From NCBI GenBank assembly GCA_005656395.1, contig SRSI01000060.1, positions 620,001 to 684,000 on the forward strand: 64,000 nt of DNA, in the 5' to 3' direction. This DNA is from Strongyloides papillosus (lineage: Eukaryota > Nematoda > Chromadorea > Rhabditida > Strongyloididae). Within the stretch, counting starts at the first letter, position 1, and every line of letters begins with the position of its first letter. Below the pieces are notes generated by a model. It worked only from the letters and a program-made list of their open reading frames with translations. It searched no databases and had not been told where the DNA came from. Made by a program: the position numbers and the translations under genes. This document shows, piece by piece, positions 12,141 through 25,117 of this stretch.

Positions 12141-13246
12141 CACACAAAAAAAAGGAAACAGGTTTGCATAAAATGTAACAAATTTGTCCCACCTAAAAAA
12201 ATTTGAATTTTCTTGATTTGCGTCTAATTTTATAGCAATTAGTTTGTACATGAGAAATTAAAACAATAATTAGAGAATTATTAAAATAACTTTCTATTTT
12301 TCTAGTATACTATTTTTATTTTAGAATATAAGTTGTTTTCTACAATTCATTTTAAAATACATGAAGTAAGCAGTATACAAATGTACGTAATATTCAAAAA
12401 TGGTGAAAAAGCCTAAGTATACTGTTAATTTAATTTTCTTAAGTAATAATTATTTTGTTATTATATTATTATTTGTTAATTATATATGTTTTTTTAAGTG
12501 CACGTACTAATAAATAAAGTTTACTATGGTTAAAATTTAATTCTATGTAAAATTACAAAAACTTTTATAAAAAACATTTTTAACATATTATATTACATTT
12601 TCTTAACATTTTTAAATAGTTTGAATTATTATGAATTGTATTTTATGAAATTTTCACATTTAATACTCTAAATTTGTTTCATAATGTCTTATAAAAATCA
12701 CCTTTAAAAATCAAAATTATGAAAAGTTATAAATAATATAGATTTTTATTTATAGTAAAAAAAATAACTTTTACATATTTTAATTTAAAATAAGAACGAA
12801 TACTAAATTAATATTTTTAAATAATAATACTTTGTGTGAGTAAATAATTACTGCTTTTCTTTATTATTGTTGCGAAATTTTTAAACTTTTTGTCGTTAAT
12901 AGATTGTTTAAAATAATGATTTTTATTAAAACATTAATAATTTTACACGAAATTGACTTTTAATAGCATATTTTATAAAATAAAAAAACAATTTAAGATC
13001 TAAATGAGCATAATGTTATAGAAAATATCAAAATTTTAAAGAGTCACATTAATTTAAAAGTTAAACATATATATATCTTTTTAAAAAAACGACAAAAAGT
13101 AAGCGACAACCTAATATTTTGTGTTGTTTAAAAATTTTGCTATCGCTGATATTTTTTAACTTTGAATAATATTCAATTTTTTAAAATGGTGGGACATTTT
13201 TTTGCATTATAGATAGAATTGTCAAAATTTGTCCTTTTTATGTATG
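12141..13246 (-). mobile_element. MITE-like element, copy 2 (inverted relative to copy 1)
   Basis: It begins CACACAAAAAAAAGGAAACA and ends, reverse complemented, near CATACATAAAAAGGACAAAT. The stretch 13105-13235, reverse complemented, follows the left arm of copy 1: cCCACC, TATTCAAA, then GGTTGTCGC and the long T run. TA follows at 13247-13248, while the left flank is CA. The copy is older and about 150 bp longer than the others. No coding frame is seen. Confidence 0.75.
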
Positions 13247-13248
13247 TA

Positions 13249-16200
13249 AAAAAAATAATTTTTTTTTAATTTACAACAAATGCGTACAAATTTTCAATTG
13301 TAATAATGTGAAAAAAATATTAGATTAAAGTTAAACCATTATTATTTCCAATTTTAATATTACTTTTATAAATACAAAAAGAAATTGTTAGTACTTGGCA
13401 AAAAAAATATAATTATAAAAAAACAGAAGATGCAATAGCTTTTCTAAAACTATTTATAAATTACTTTACTTTGATAAAAAAAATGGTCAATATGTTAGAA
13501 AAAATTTCATATTAATAGATTTCATTTTATTTTATTTTAGTACAAGGCAAAGCAAGTGATTTCCTAGTAATTTTCGTATAGAATAAGTAAAAAGCAGAAG
13601 TTGAAATTGTAGAAACATTTTTAGTACTTTTATACCAAACATCATATATTTATTTTAACAAAAAATACTTTTTATTATTTGTATTTTATAAAAGTACAAG
13701 TTTTTAGAACTTTTAAATAATTAGTTATTTATAATAGTCTAGAATTTGAAGTATATTGAAGGTGATAAGTAAAATGAGTAAGTTTATGCTCTGTTTATAA
13801 TACTTTAAGATATTACTATAATTCTTAAAAGTATTACTTAGTAAAAAATTTATGAATTATATAAGATTATTAGTTTAGTGAAAGCTAAAAAATAAAACTT
13901 TTGATAAGAAAATATAATTATATAATATTTATTTATTAATGGTTGCATTCAGAAAATGCAAGTAAATATCATTGAATCGTAGTAATATTTGTAAATTCTC
14001 ATTATGTCAGAAAAATATAATAACTCAAGTGTAAATAAAAAAAATCACTATATATTCTTAGCACAAAATATAAATAATCCATTCTAATTGTTTTCATATT
14101 TTTTTTTCTTCTTTTTATCTGTTTATGAATGATAAATAATCTTGAAAAATTTATGCGTTATACAAAATTGTGATTAATCAATATTGCATGTTGATAACTA
14201 TAATTAATGAGCAAAAATATTTGATAAGTCGAAGACAATAGTTCGAAACATTAAACAATAATTAATATATGTAAAAAGTTTTTCAAATAATCAAAACATA
14301 TGAAATTCTTTTAATGTTTATTTGTAGTATTTTTATTTATACTTCTAAGATAAGAAATTTAATAATCGATTGAAATATATGATAGATTCGAAAATTTCAT
14401 AAAATTGTCTTTCGAAAAATATTACAAAAGTTCTAAACATTGATAAATATTTAATTGTACTATCAAATTATGATTTTAGTACCAAGAATAAAAAAAATAT
14501 TTGATAATCTCTCTGTTTATAATCTTTATTATCATTTGTAATTTTTGTTTTCATAAAACTCAAAAAAAGTTTTCTTATTTAAAACATTCACTTTGATAGA
14601 AAATTGATTATCTTAAACAGATAATAATATCTTTTGATTGTTGATAATAATTAATTAAAAATTTTATAAGAAAAGAAATTGTTCCTCTTACTAAAGTGCA
14701 AGTAAATAATTTTTCTACATATTTTATAGTTGATTTTTAATAATTGAAGATGCTTGAAAGTTCAGCAAATGTATGATTCTAAAAATACATTTAATAAATT
14801 CTAATTAAAATATTTTGAGTAAAATTTACAGATACTTCAAGTTTAAATTATTAACATAAATTAAATTTCGCATCGTCTTAAAAAAAGTTTTATTATCTTG
14901 TATAGTAAAATTGTTAATATTTCGAAGATTATAAATACGGTCAGAATCTGAGTTTTAAAATGAAAATTGTAGGAGCAAATTTTTTAATTCTTTGCTAAAA
15001 AATCACTAAAATGTCAACTTTCTGCGGAAAAAAAAAGAATAACGTTGTTGTAGAATAAAAGTAAAGGTCAGCTTACAAAACATTTTATATATTCATCATA
15101 GAAATAATTTTATAATAAACAATGAAAATATTTCACGATAAAGAAGTTGAACTTGAATTAAATCTATATTATTAATTTTTGGTATATTAACACAAAATTT
15201 AAAATATTACAACAGGAACATAGAAAAAAAAATCATTTTATATTGTTACAATATTTTACTTTCCCTTTATTAATAAAAATTTATTATTATTCTGTTTTTC
15301 TTTATTTTTCAGTTTCATTTATATTAAAAAGTGCTAGTTCATTCTTATTTATGGAAAAACATTGATGATACATTTGAAATAAAAATTACCTTAATAAAAC
15401 GTTTTCTTGGGTTAACCCTTTCATTTAAGATTTTAATATTATAATATAATTATTTTAATATGTTGTCGTTAGAATTAAGTTCTCGGTAAATTAGTGATCT
15501 GTCATAGGAGAATTTTTATCCTTTATACGTATGATTCATTCACTAAATAGGAAATCATCTATATTGTTCTGGTAATTACAAAATAATTACTTTCCAGTTA
15601 GTAATAACAGCCAAATGTTATTTATTTAAATAACATTTTATCATTAATATGTAAGATATTTTCACTATCGTACAAATATCATTTCTTACGTATTTAAATA
15701 TTTTACAATATATGTTTATGATTTATGGGCTTATAAAAAACTTTATTAAAAAAGCATTTATCGATATCTCCTGAAATTCCAATATATCTACATTATAACA
15801 TTACTTACAATTGTTTACTTTGAATAACATAAGACAGTTAAAAAGTTATATCGTGTTGACGAAAAAAAGTTTTTTAAATCTCAATAATAAGATCAAAAAA
15901 ATTTTTGGTTGGATTTTTATATTAAAAAATTTTTTTATAAACCATAACTGATAATAAAGTTTAAAATCAAAATGGTGCTGTAAAGATTGTTTCAATTTTA
16001 TAAAAACTTTAACTTGTATCAATTGTAAGTCGAATAAAAATTCTTTTTACACTTAATACAAAAAAGATGTTTAAATATTAAGAACAATTCTTTTTGTTAC
16101 CTATTTAATGCTTATTATTAAACGATTTACAAAAGAATGAGAAATCAAAATTTTTTTCAATACACATTACAAATGTAATAAAAAGGCAATCAATTCCTTA

Positions 16201-17118
16201 AGTTCATTTATACATTTCTAAAAAAATATTTGGAATTAAAATTCTTATCTTTAAAATGCAGTATGAAATTTTATTTATTCTGTAAAAATATTTCATTTCA
16301 TAAAATAAAACTTTTATTTTCAATAATTTTTGTACATAAAAAAATAAAAATTTTTGCTATAATTTAACTATCCCTTTAGAAATATGTAAAAGTAGCTGCA
16401 CTAAATACAACTATTGAGAAGAAAATTTCGGATAAAAGTAATTCTCTATTTATTAATAAAAATTACACCATACTCGATTAATTCCAAGCGTACGGTGTTG
16501 AGAAAATATCTTAAAATATATTGTTTAAAAAAGGCATGATATAAATAATTATGCTTTTACTTTTTCGGTTCATTCTTTATGGTGGCATATTATATTTAGG
16601 AGTAAAAAAATTAAAAGTAATTTCTAGTTTAAAATAGTATAAAATCCCTTTTTAAAATAGCTTCTCATTTTGTTTTGAGATATAAAGAAATAACATTTGT
16701 TAAATTTTGGATGAATAAATTATTCAAAGTTATCAATTATCATCCGACAAAAAGACCATATTTTTTTAAACACATCATTATTTACTTTCTTTTAGAATAT
16801 TCAATCACAATAATATTTGTTCATCTTTGTCATTAAATATACATATATTATCTATCAAAAAAAAAATTAAACTGAGAAAATAATAGTTGATGAGAATTAA
16901 CCTTTTTTAAAGCTTATGACAATAGGTCATCAACAATAAAATGCATCAAAAGAATGCTAACTTAATGGTGATAAAAGTAAATTAATCGTTGTATCTGAAC
17001 ATATGCTACACATAAACCCAATATTTTTCTGTTATCTAATCTAATTCATATTATTATAATGCCAATAAGACAAATTAAAATAAACAGTTCAATAAAAAAA
17101 GCTAACTCTTCAAGATAT
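13249..17118. other. long AT-rich intergenic DNA
   Basis: There are nearly 4 kb without a supported exon, RNA gene or bounded repeat. A/T runs dominate. The rightmost part becomes the promoter of the cathepsin Z gene. Confidence 0.55.
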
Positions 17119-17157
17119 AGATAAGATTGATGGCTATCATACCTAGACGATATAAAA
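17119..17157 (+). promoter_or_regulatory. GATA site and TATA-like box upstream of cathepsin Z
   Basis: AGATAAG lies at 17119-17125, CTATC (inverse GATAG) at 17134-17138, and TATAAAA at 17151-17157. The ATG is about 50 bases downstream. In nematodes, gut protease genes are commonly driven by GATA factors of the ELT-2 type. Applying that here is inference. Confidence 0.45.
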
Positions 17158-17203
17158 AGGTCGTTTTTGAGTTAAGTCATCACTAATACGTTTGTTTTCA
17201 ACA

Positions 17204-18336
17204 ATGTATTTTCTTAACATTTTCATTGTTTTGACAATTTCTGGGGTTGTTTCCTCAAGTTATCTTAGCGTCGATAAATTGGATGACGTCAAGGTCCAAT
17301 ATTCAAAGCTTTCAAAAAGGAATGGATATAATCAAAAATGTTGTTATGTTAAGAAACAAACCCTCCAAACTCAAGTCAGGTATATATTAATTCCAAATTA
17401 ATTATAACTCCAAAGTTTATTTTTAGATCATCATTAAGAGAATGGGAAAAACCAGACTTTAATCCAAATGATCTACCAAAAGCTGTTGATTGGAGAAATT
17501 ACAATGGTATCAACTACGCTAGTGTTGATCGTAATCAAGTAAGTTTCTTTAATATCACAAACAGTAAATTAACTACTTTTTCTTCAGCACATTCCACAAT
17601 ATTGCGGTTCTTGTTGGGCTTTTGGAAGTACCTCTGCATTGGCCGATAGAATTAACATTAAAAGAAAGAACGCCTTTCCCCAAGCTTTACTTTCAGTTCA
17701 AGAAGTCATTGATTGTGCTGGTGCTGGGTCATGTAATGGTGGAGATCCTCTTCCAGTTTATGAATATGCTAATAAACATGGAATTCCACATGAAACATGT
17801 AACAATTACCAAGCAATTAATCAGAAATGTAATGAGCATAATAGATGCGGATCATGTTGGCCAGGTACAGTAATTTAAATGTTATTAATTATACTAAGAA
17901 TCTTTAGGAAACTGTTTTTCAATTAGTAACTATACTGTCTACAGAGTTGGAGATTATGGTCAAGTTTCAGGGCGCGAAAATATGATGGCTGAGATTGCTA
18001 ACCACGGGCCAATTGCTTGTGGTATTGCTGCTACTAAAGAGTTTGAAAATTATAGTGGGGGAATTTGGATTCAAGAAACAAATGAAGAAATCGATCATAT
18101 TATTGAAGTTGCTGGTTATGGTATTGATCACGATACCGGAGTTGAATACTGGATTGGTAAGATATTTGTTAGTATAATAGATTTTTTAACAAATCTTTAT
18201 AGGAAGAAACTCATGGGGTACACCATGGGGTGAATCAGGTTGGTTTAGAGTACCAACCTCTAAATACAGAGATGGTGGAAGCAAGTATAATCTTAAAATT
18301 GAAGAGGATTGCGTTTGGGCCGATCCAATTGTCTAA
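17204..18336 (+). CDS. cpz: cathepsin Z (cathepsin X) cysteine protease
   Basis: This is a papain-family carboxypeptidase of the lysosomal or secretory route, 315 residues. Exons are 17204-17379, 17427-17538, 17588-17864, 17908-18156 and 18203-18336, with phases agreeing throughout. The signal peptide is [18 protein letters not shown] and the propeptide is short. The mature enzyme starts near [10 protein letters not shown]. The diagnostic mini-loop HIPQYCG precedes the active-site motif CGSCWAF, with catalytic Cys105. Further support comes from [25 protein letters not shown], His252 in [11 protein letters not shown], Asn274 in RNSWG, and the family ending DPIV. The residue before the catalytic His is Asp where Asn is common. 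All catalytic residues are present, so it should be active. The worm relatives CPZ-1 and CPZ-2 act in moulting and development. Upstream GATA and TATA motifs fit regulated expression. Confidence 0.95.
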
Positions 18337-20995
18337 AATAATATTCATGCTTTTCTTTATAACTTTTTGTTTTACCAAATATGATTTTTTTTAAATCATT
18401 CACAAAATAATAAAAATTCGTAATATTAATTCGAGTTTTTTTGTCTCTGATGTGAATTAATAAAATAATAATTAACATTCATGCGTAATATGTGTTTTTG
18501 TTAGTAAAATTTATTGAACTGTTTAATCCATTGTCTACATTATATTTTACACTCAACAGGACAGATATTCATAGTTTTTAGATTAACAATTTTTCAATTG
18601 AGATTAGTAAAAAATAAATATTTAAAAATCCTATAATTTAAAGTGCAAAACATCACATTAAAAGATATCTTTTTAAAATTTGTTTCAGAAAAAGAAGGAT
18701 TGCAAGTTTTCATAAACAGGATATAAAATGTTTATGTTTCTGTTTCTGTAATCTTTAATCCTTGATTTCTCCATTATATTCTATCTTCTAAATTATTACA
18801 CATAAATTTTTCTAAGTTTTCATTTAATTGGTAATTAAAACAAATATTACTATTCTTATAAATTTTTTTATAAATTAAGAAAATCTTTAAGAATAATTAA
18901 AGTGTAAGGCATCTCTTGAGGATTCTAAGGATTAAAAATTGAATAGATATTTATAACTTGTAACAAATCCATATAAGTTGTAATACTAAAGTTAATATAA
19001 AAATAGTTTCCATATGACAAACACCACTCCAGTTATAAAAAACTTAATTTTTTGAAACAATTGCGCTATTTTAGAACATATTATTTTTTAAAAATAAATG
19101 ATGAACAACTTTTCTTATAATAATACATAAACATTGTATTTATTAAAATAATCTTTAACATTAAAACTATAGATTAATATAGATTGTATTTGATTTTTTT
19201 ACCACTATTATATATATTTTTTTAGAATATATTAGATTCATGTTCTTTCTTTCAAAAAATTGAAAGTTTTTTTCTTTGTATTTCAATCAAAATAAAACGA
19301 AATAGCACTAGAAAAGTTTTAATCAAATGTCATTATTCATTTCTTTGTATTGTCAGAATTTATAAATAAAGTATAAAAATTATGACACATTTTTATAACA
19401 TCCCAATATTATTCTCACAGTAAATTATCGTGAGTATTTGTAAATGAACCTATTCAAATAGATTTACTTAGATAAATAGTCCTAATTAAGAACTACAATT
19501 TTGCCATTTATTTGTTTTATTTAAAGTCAAACCATTTAGTTTCATTCATTTGGATACTATGTAAATCTATATGTAAGGAAAATTTTCAATTAATTTTTTT
19601 ACGAAGTAAAATTCTTATGAAATCTTTGGATATCTTGACAACATAAATATACTACCAGGACGTTTTTAAAAAAATGTTTTAACATAAATAAATATAGATT
19701 ATTTTTTGGCACTAAAAATGGTAATTAAATAAAATATTTGTACCACATATTATGCAAAAGTGATTTTATAATTATTTGAAGATATTTGGAGAGTAACTAT
19801 TTGAATTGAACTTAATTATTATGATTAAAGATTAAAAATAAATAATTGCTAAGTATATTTAAAATTACTTGGAAATAAGTAATAGTTTTATAGTATTTTA
19901 TTTAAAATATTTTAATATTAACACTAAGATACACAGATAATTAAGTCAATCATCGACTAAAGATTTCAATCTTTATAGTTAAGTATTTATAATTTTTCTT
20001 GACAAAAAAATTAATTTGACTATTCAAGGTTTATAAAAGGCTGTATATGAAAACAATTCTGCAAATAATACATTTTTTTACATTGAACTGGTGTAATTGA
20101 GTGAAAACTTATTTTCTTTTTACAATAATTAAATTGTAATCTTTCAAAAAATAAGAAAAATTCTTTTAAATCAAATATTTTTAAAATACTCTTGAGAGGT
20201 CCCGTACAATTTTAGAGGCATTTTAGGAGAACCCAAATTTTTAATATTTTATGGAAATGTAAAACCTTTCTATGAAAATCGTTGTAAATAAAATTTATTA
20301 TTCAAAATCATTAATAATTTATCAAAAAATTTTTATATCATTTGTGAAGACAGTAATATTAACAATTGTTGTTAAAAAAAATTTTTACTGATGCAATTAA
20401 ATTTTATTAAATAACCATGTACTTAAGGAAAATCTATTTTCTTTTATTTTATGATAGAAATAAAAAATGTAAATTATTTGTATGAAACCATGTAAACTAA
20501 TAAAAATTTATAACTTATACTGTACTTTCAAAAATCTTCCATAATTACCTCTTGAGGAATATTATATTTAATATAAAAAAAGAATGTTGAAGAGTTTATA
20601 TACCTAAAAAGAAAATAAATTTATTTAATATATGTCAAATTGTTTTTAGTATTGAATGGTTTTTTTACTGGAAAATTATTGTTTATGTTTTTAAATTACA
20701 ACTCCTTTATAATAGATTTTTTTTTTGATAAAAGTGATTAAAAAGATGTAGAATTTGATATGATGTTTTTAGGGTAGGCATTTATTTGGTTATAAAAGCA
20801 TTTTTTTACTAATACATATGAAAAATATATTAAATTGTAGCAAAGAAGGATTTTATTATAGTCATGTTTTAAATAAAATATTGAGATAAATATATATTTA
20901 AAAATACAATTGAAAATTTAATATATTGTTTTCATGTTAATGTAAAATTATATTCCTCAATTAAAATATAATTATTTGTGTATGAAAAAAAGATG
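18337..20995. other. AT-rich intergenic DNA
   Basis: Nothing coding is visible. AATAAA-like signals for the cathepsin Z transcript occur just after its stop, for example near 18458. The rest is low-complexity A/T sequence. Confidence 0.55.
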
Positions 20996-21569
20996 TTATA
21001 TATCATTTTGACTTGATTCTTTTACAGGAATAGCATGTGAATTTCTTTGGGCAGTTAGGGTAGCACGTCTTTGTGCTATTAATAAAGCTGGAGAAATTGT
21101 TTCCTTGTAATCACTTAAATATAGATGTATTTTTAAAAAAAGAGTCAATTAATTAAAATGACTTACTTGTTACGTTTTCTCATTGATGAGATGGCTAGAC
21201 CAGCAAACATAAAAGCACAAACTGCCGCTCCACTAGCAATTAAAAATCTTCTCCATTTAACGTCGTTACTGAAGAACGCTAACCAAACACAAATGCTTAG
21301 TGATAATCCGGAACCAATAATGCAAAGAAATAACTGACCACCAGGTGGGATAATACGACTTTGTTTTTGCGGAATTATTGTAGTTGATAATCTCCCAGCT
21401 ACCGATGCTTTAGGTGTAAAAGAAGGAATTTCACAGATTGATTGCTAAAGTTAATAGGTAGATAAATAGAATAATTTCGTAATTAAAATAAAATTACCTT
21501 AACTACAGAAGCTCTTTTTCCTGGAACCTGTGTATATTTACCTTTCTCAATATCATTACTACTTGACAT
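20996..21569 (-). CDS. small protein with two membrane spans, unknown
   Basis: I do not recognise the family. Exons are 21498-21569, 21167-21444 and 20996-21113, with consistent phases (0, then 2), giving 155 residues. The N-terminus (MSSSNDIEKGKYTQVPGKR) has no signal peptide. A Pro-Gly motif (IIPPGGQ) leads into the first span (LFLCIIGSGLSLSICVWLAF), a short loop with SNDVKWRR, a second span (FLIASGAAVCAFMFAGLAI) and a basic SMRKR stop. The cytoplasmic-type tail contains AQRRATLTAQR. Both termini are probably on the same side of the membrane. No neighbour suggests a role. Confidence 0.8.
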
Positions 21570-24479
21570 TTTCAGTTATTTTAACCAAAAAAATTAATAA
21601 ATGAATTACTGAATATATTGTATATTAATACTATAACTCGTCTAAAATATGTCTTAAAATTAAGAGAAAATTTTTTTAACAAATTTATATTGATACATAT
21701 ATAAAAGACTTCTTTTTTAAATATTTTGTCAAAAAAAGAACATCTTAAAATGAAAGTTAAAATTTATTTTTAGGCAAATTAACAAATATTCACATAGGGA
21801 ATCTTCACACAATTGGTATATAAATAAAAATATCTTCATTATATATATTTATCCTTACAAAAAACAATAAAAAATATTAAATGAGCTAATATATATTATT
21901 ATGATTATCTTTATAATACACCAAACAACACCATCAATTTTTCTAAGTAGATGAACTTTAAGAATCATCCCATCATTTAGTCAAACTAATTTATTATAAA
22001 AAAAAGAACCTGTGCCTAAAGTGCATTATATCATTAAATTTCATTGATACTCCATTTAAACAAAAAAAATGTAAAAATATTAACATTGGTATAGTAAAAA
22101 TAAAAAAATATATATAAAAAATAATATTCAACATTTATATTATAAGTAAAAATGTTTATTTCTACAAAATACATCATTGAACGTTCACGAGAACTTTTCT
22201 TTAATGATAAAAAGGAAATTGTTTTTTGAGTTTATATATTTATATAATACTTTTTTATATAACATCTATATGTAACTGTGATATGTATTATAGGAAAAAA
22301 AGATTAATAATTTTGTGATTGCTTAAAATGGAAATATTTATTTTTTTAACGTTATATTAAATAGATTAAATTAACTATACTTTTAAAATAATTAGATAGA
22401 TGTTATGACTATAAAAGACATATATATTATATGTTTCTTAATATTTTTTATTTTGAATGAACAGAATAGTTAAAGTAATTCAAATTTCATGCTTAAAAGA
22501 TTAATCTCTCTAACAACAATTGAGTAATAATTCTTTCCAATTTTTTTCACCATCAAAAACATTGGTAAAAAACATATTTAATAATACTTTTTTATCATTA
22601 TTTTGGGAAAGTAATAAATTAATATTTTGTTCATATTTAAATGACTAAAAAATGTTTTCTTCTACAATATTATATGACAATTTTTAGTTGTTGTATGTTA
22701 TTTATAATGATACAACTTTAAAATTAGTCATTAATTTTTTATACCAAAAAGCAAATATCGTAGTAAAAATGTCCAATAAATATAAAAAAGAAGGTAATAG
22801 AATTATATAAAATTAGCTTATAATATTTGAAATATTTCGAAAACGAATTAAATATATATAAATTACATGAAATATATCTACTTCATTATTAAAAGAAAAT
22901 AATGTCGTAATAGAGATGTATTAAACGTTTAAATAATAAAAATATTTGAAGAATGGTCACGATATAAGCAAAAATGTGATTTAGAGAAGGAAAATTTAAA
23001 TAACTATAGGTATTCTTAGTGAATGAAAAAAAGTGTTTTATATAATTTTAACATTTATATCAAATATCATAAGATAAAATGCGTTTCTGAACTATGATAA
23101 ATATTCTTGTTTCTTTTTTGTAAAACTTTATTCAACTAAATTTTAAATCATTGCATACCATACCACGAAAAAATTTCATAGGCGAAAAAATATAATCATG
23201 ATAATGGTTCTGCTTACCACTGAATTGTTACAAGAAAACAAAAAAGTGGTTTTTTAAACTATTTAACTAAAATTAGAAAGATGTAATCTTTGTTAAATTC
23301 TTATTAACGAATATTCGTTAAACAAAAATAAGTAAAATTTCAATTAAAAAGATAGAAAATTAATGAATATTTAAAAAGGATAGCTAAATATCAAGATAAA
23401 AATTGTCTTTTATCATCATGATTCAAATAAACTATAATTTAATTCTTCTATTCTATTCCTATTTCTTTTTTTTTTAAAAACGAGGAGTATTTAGTTGATG
23501 GCAATAACAATTGAAAATAACGTCAAATGATATTAAGTCATTAACACATACACATTTATATTTTGTTAATCTACCAATAGGAAAAAAAATTTTGCTATAA
23601 TATCATTCATATTAATAAAAAATAAATGATTGGACAGTTTAATTACTCGAAGAGTTAAAGCATAAAATTTTTGGTGCATGTTAGGAAACGGAAAAAGGAA
23701 AGATTACGGATATGAAGTGAAGGGGTACTCAATCAAAAAAGAATTGTTAAGATAACATGTTCTAAGACTATAACATGATTTAAACACCTTTATATAACAT
23801 TGTATTATAAATGATAAAAATGATTTTGTTATTTAGATTGCTATTTGACTCTCCCTCTCATTATATTACTCCCTCTTACTATTGGCAGTAAAAACAAATT
23901 ATTTGTTACAGAGTAACTTTCACCATCTTTCTATATATTATAAATGTAAATTGAAGACAAGAGATTTTTAGTGATAAATAATTTAATAAAAATGGCATTA
24001 TTATAAATAAATGTATATTTATATATTATATAATACGACAAATCCTAATAGTAATTGGAATGAAAAATATAGATGTTAATAAATAACTATAAAATATTTC
24101 ATCAATTTTTACTACATATCTACTCCAATAAACACTTTAATTAAATTTTGAAAAAAAAACGGATTCAAAATATTTTTTTCTTCTCTTTTTTTGTAGATAT
24201 AATAAATGTATATAAATATGAAGATACAAAATATTAAATTTTTATGATAAATATTATAAATTAGTTTAGTTATCTAATGCCTTTAGAATATTTGTATAAT
24301 GGTATTTTTCTCTTTGCATAAATATTTTTTAATATCACATAAAATTTCATTAATAATAATTAAACAACAAAAAAAATAATAAATAAATAAAGGCGCACCT
24401 TGGAATTATAATATAATAAAATAAGTGTTTATACATTAGTTAATGTTCCATTTTTGAAGTTTACATTTTTTCTCTTGAA
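21570..24479. other. AT-rich intergenic DNA
   Basis: No exon or bounded repeat is seen. The stretch separates two minus-strand genes and includes the promoter of the gene ending at 20996. Confidence 0.55.
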
Positions 24480-25117
24480 TTAAATACAATTATCTTCTTC
24501 ACATGAAGAAAATGAGAGATGGTCAAGAGTATTTTGAGGTTCATCGTTAACTGGTTGTTTTATTTTTATACTATTACTTGACGAATTTGATTTTGATAAA
24601 CTTTTAACACTTTTTATCGATTTTGATGCACCTCTTGATATTGATACAGAAGATAATGTTTCTGTTACCGTTTTTGCTCTTGAGGACATACGATTAATTT
24701 TTGAGTTATTTGGATTTGTTGTGATTAAACGCGATAATAAGGTACCCGTTAAATATTTTTGTTCTGGTTCTGGATATACAATTTGAACCTCAATAACTTT
24801 TTCACTTAATTTTTTATGTTCATTAAAATTGGAATATTTAATTGCGAAAAGAATGAAAAGAATAAATAAAATGCATAATAAAACTAATGCAATAATTGCA
24901 TAATGAACATTTGTCTATAACAATAAATTATATAGTTATTAAAAACAAATTATTAAATATTTACCTCATTAACTGGTGAATACTTCCAAAGAATAAGAAA
25001 AGCTGCAATAATAGATAAATTCAAAATCAAGATTCCAGCCAATATTAAAGTATGAATGTATCTTTTTACTGACTTTCCTGATTCTGAGTTTGAAAATCTT
25101 TTTTCAAATGAATTCAT
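24480..25117 (-). CDS. two-span membrane protein with Ser/Lys-rich tail, unknown
   Basis: I do not recognise the family. Two exons, 24965-25117 and 24480-24914, join in phase 0 and give 195 residues. The start MNSFEKRFSNSESGKS is the first ATG after in-frame stops. Span 1 is near residues 22-45 (HTLILAGILILNLSIIAAF) and span 2 near 54-78 (YAIIALVLLCILFILFILF). The remaining 115 residues are soluble and low in complexity, with many Ser and Lys (SISRGASKSIKSVKSLSKS), and end in acidic SSCEEDNCI. The Ser-rich tail looks like a phosphorylated cytoplasmic segment. It has no visible similarity to the two-span protein at 20996-21569. Confidence 0.75.

Noticed and set aside
17192..17203. Upstream start for cathepsin Z
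   Set aside because: The frame extends only through a TTG. The ATG at 17204 directly begins a good signal peptide.
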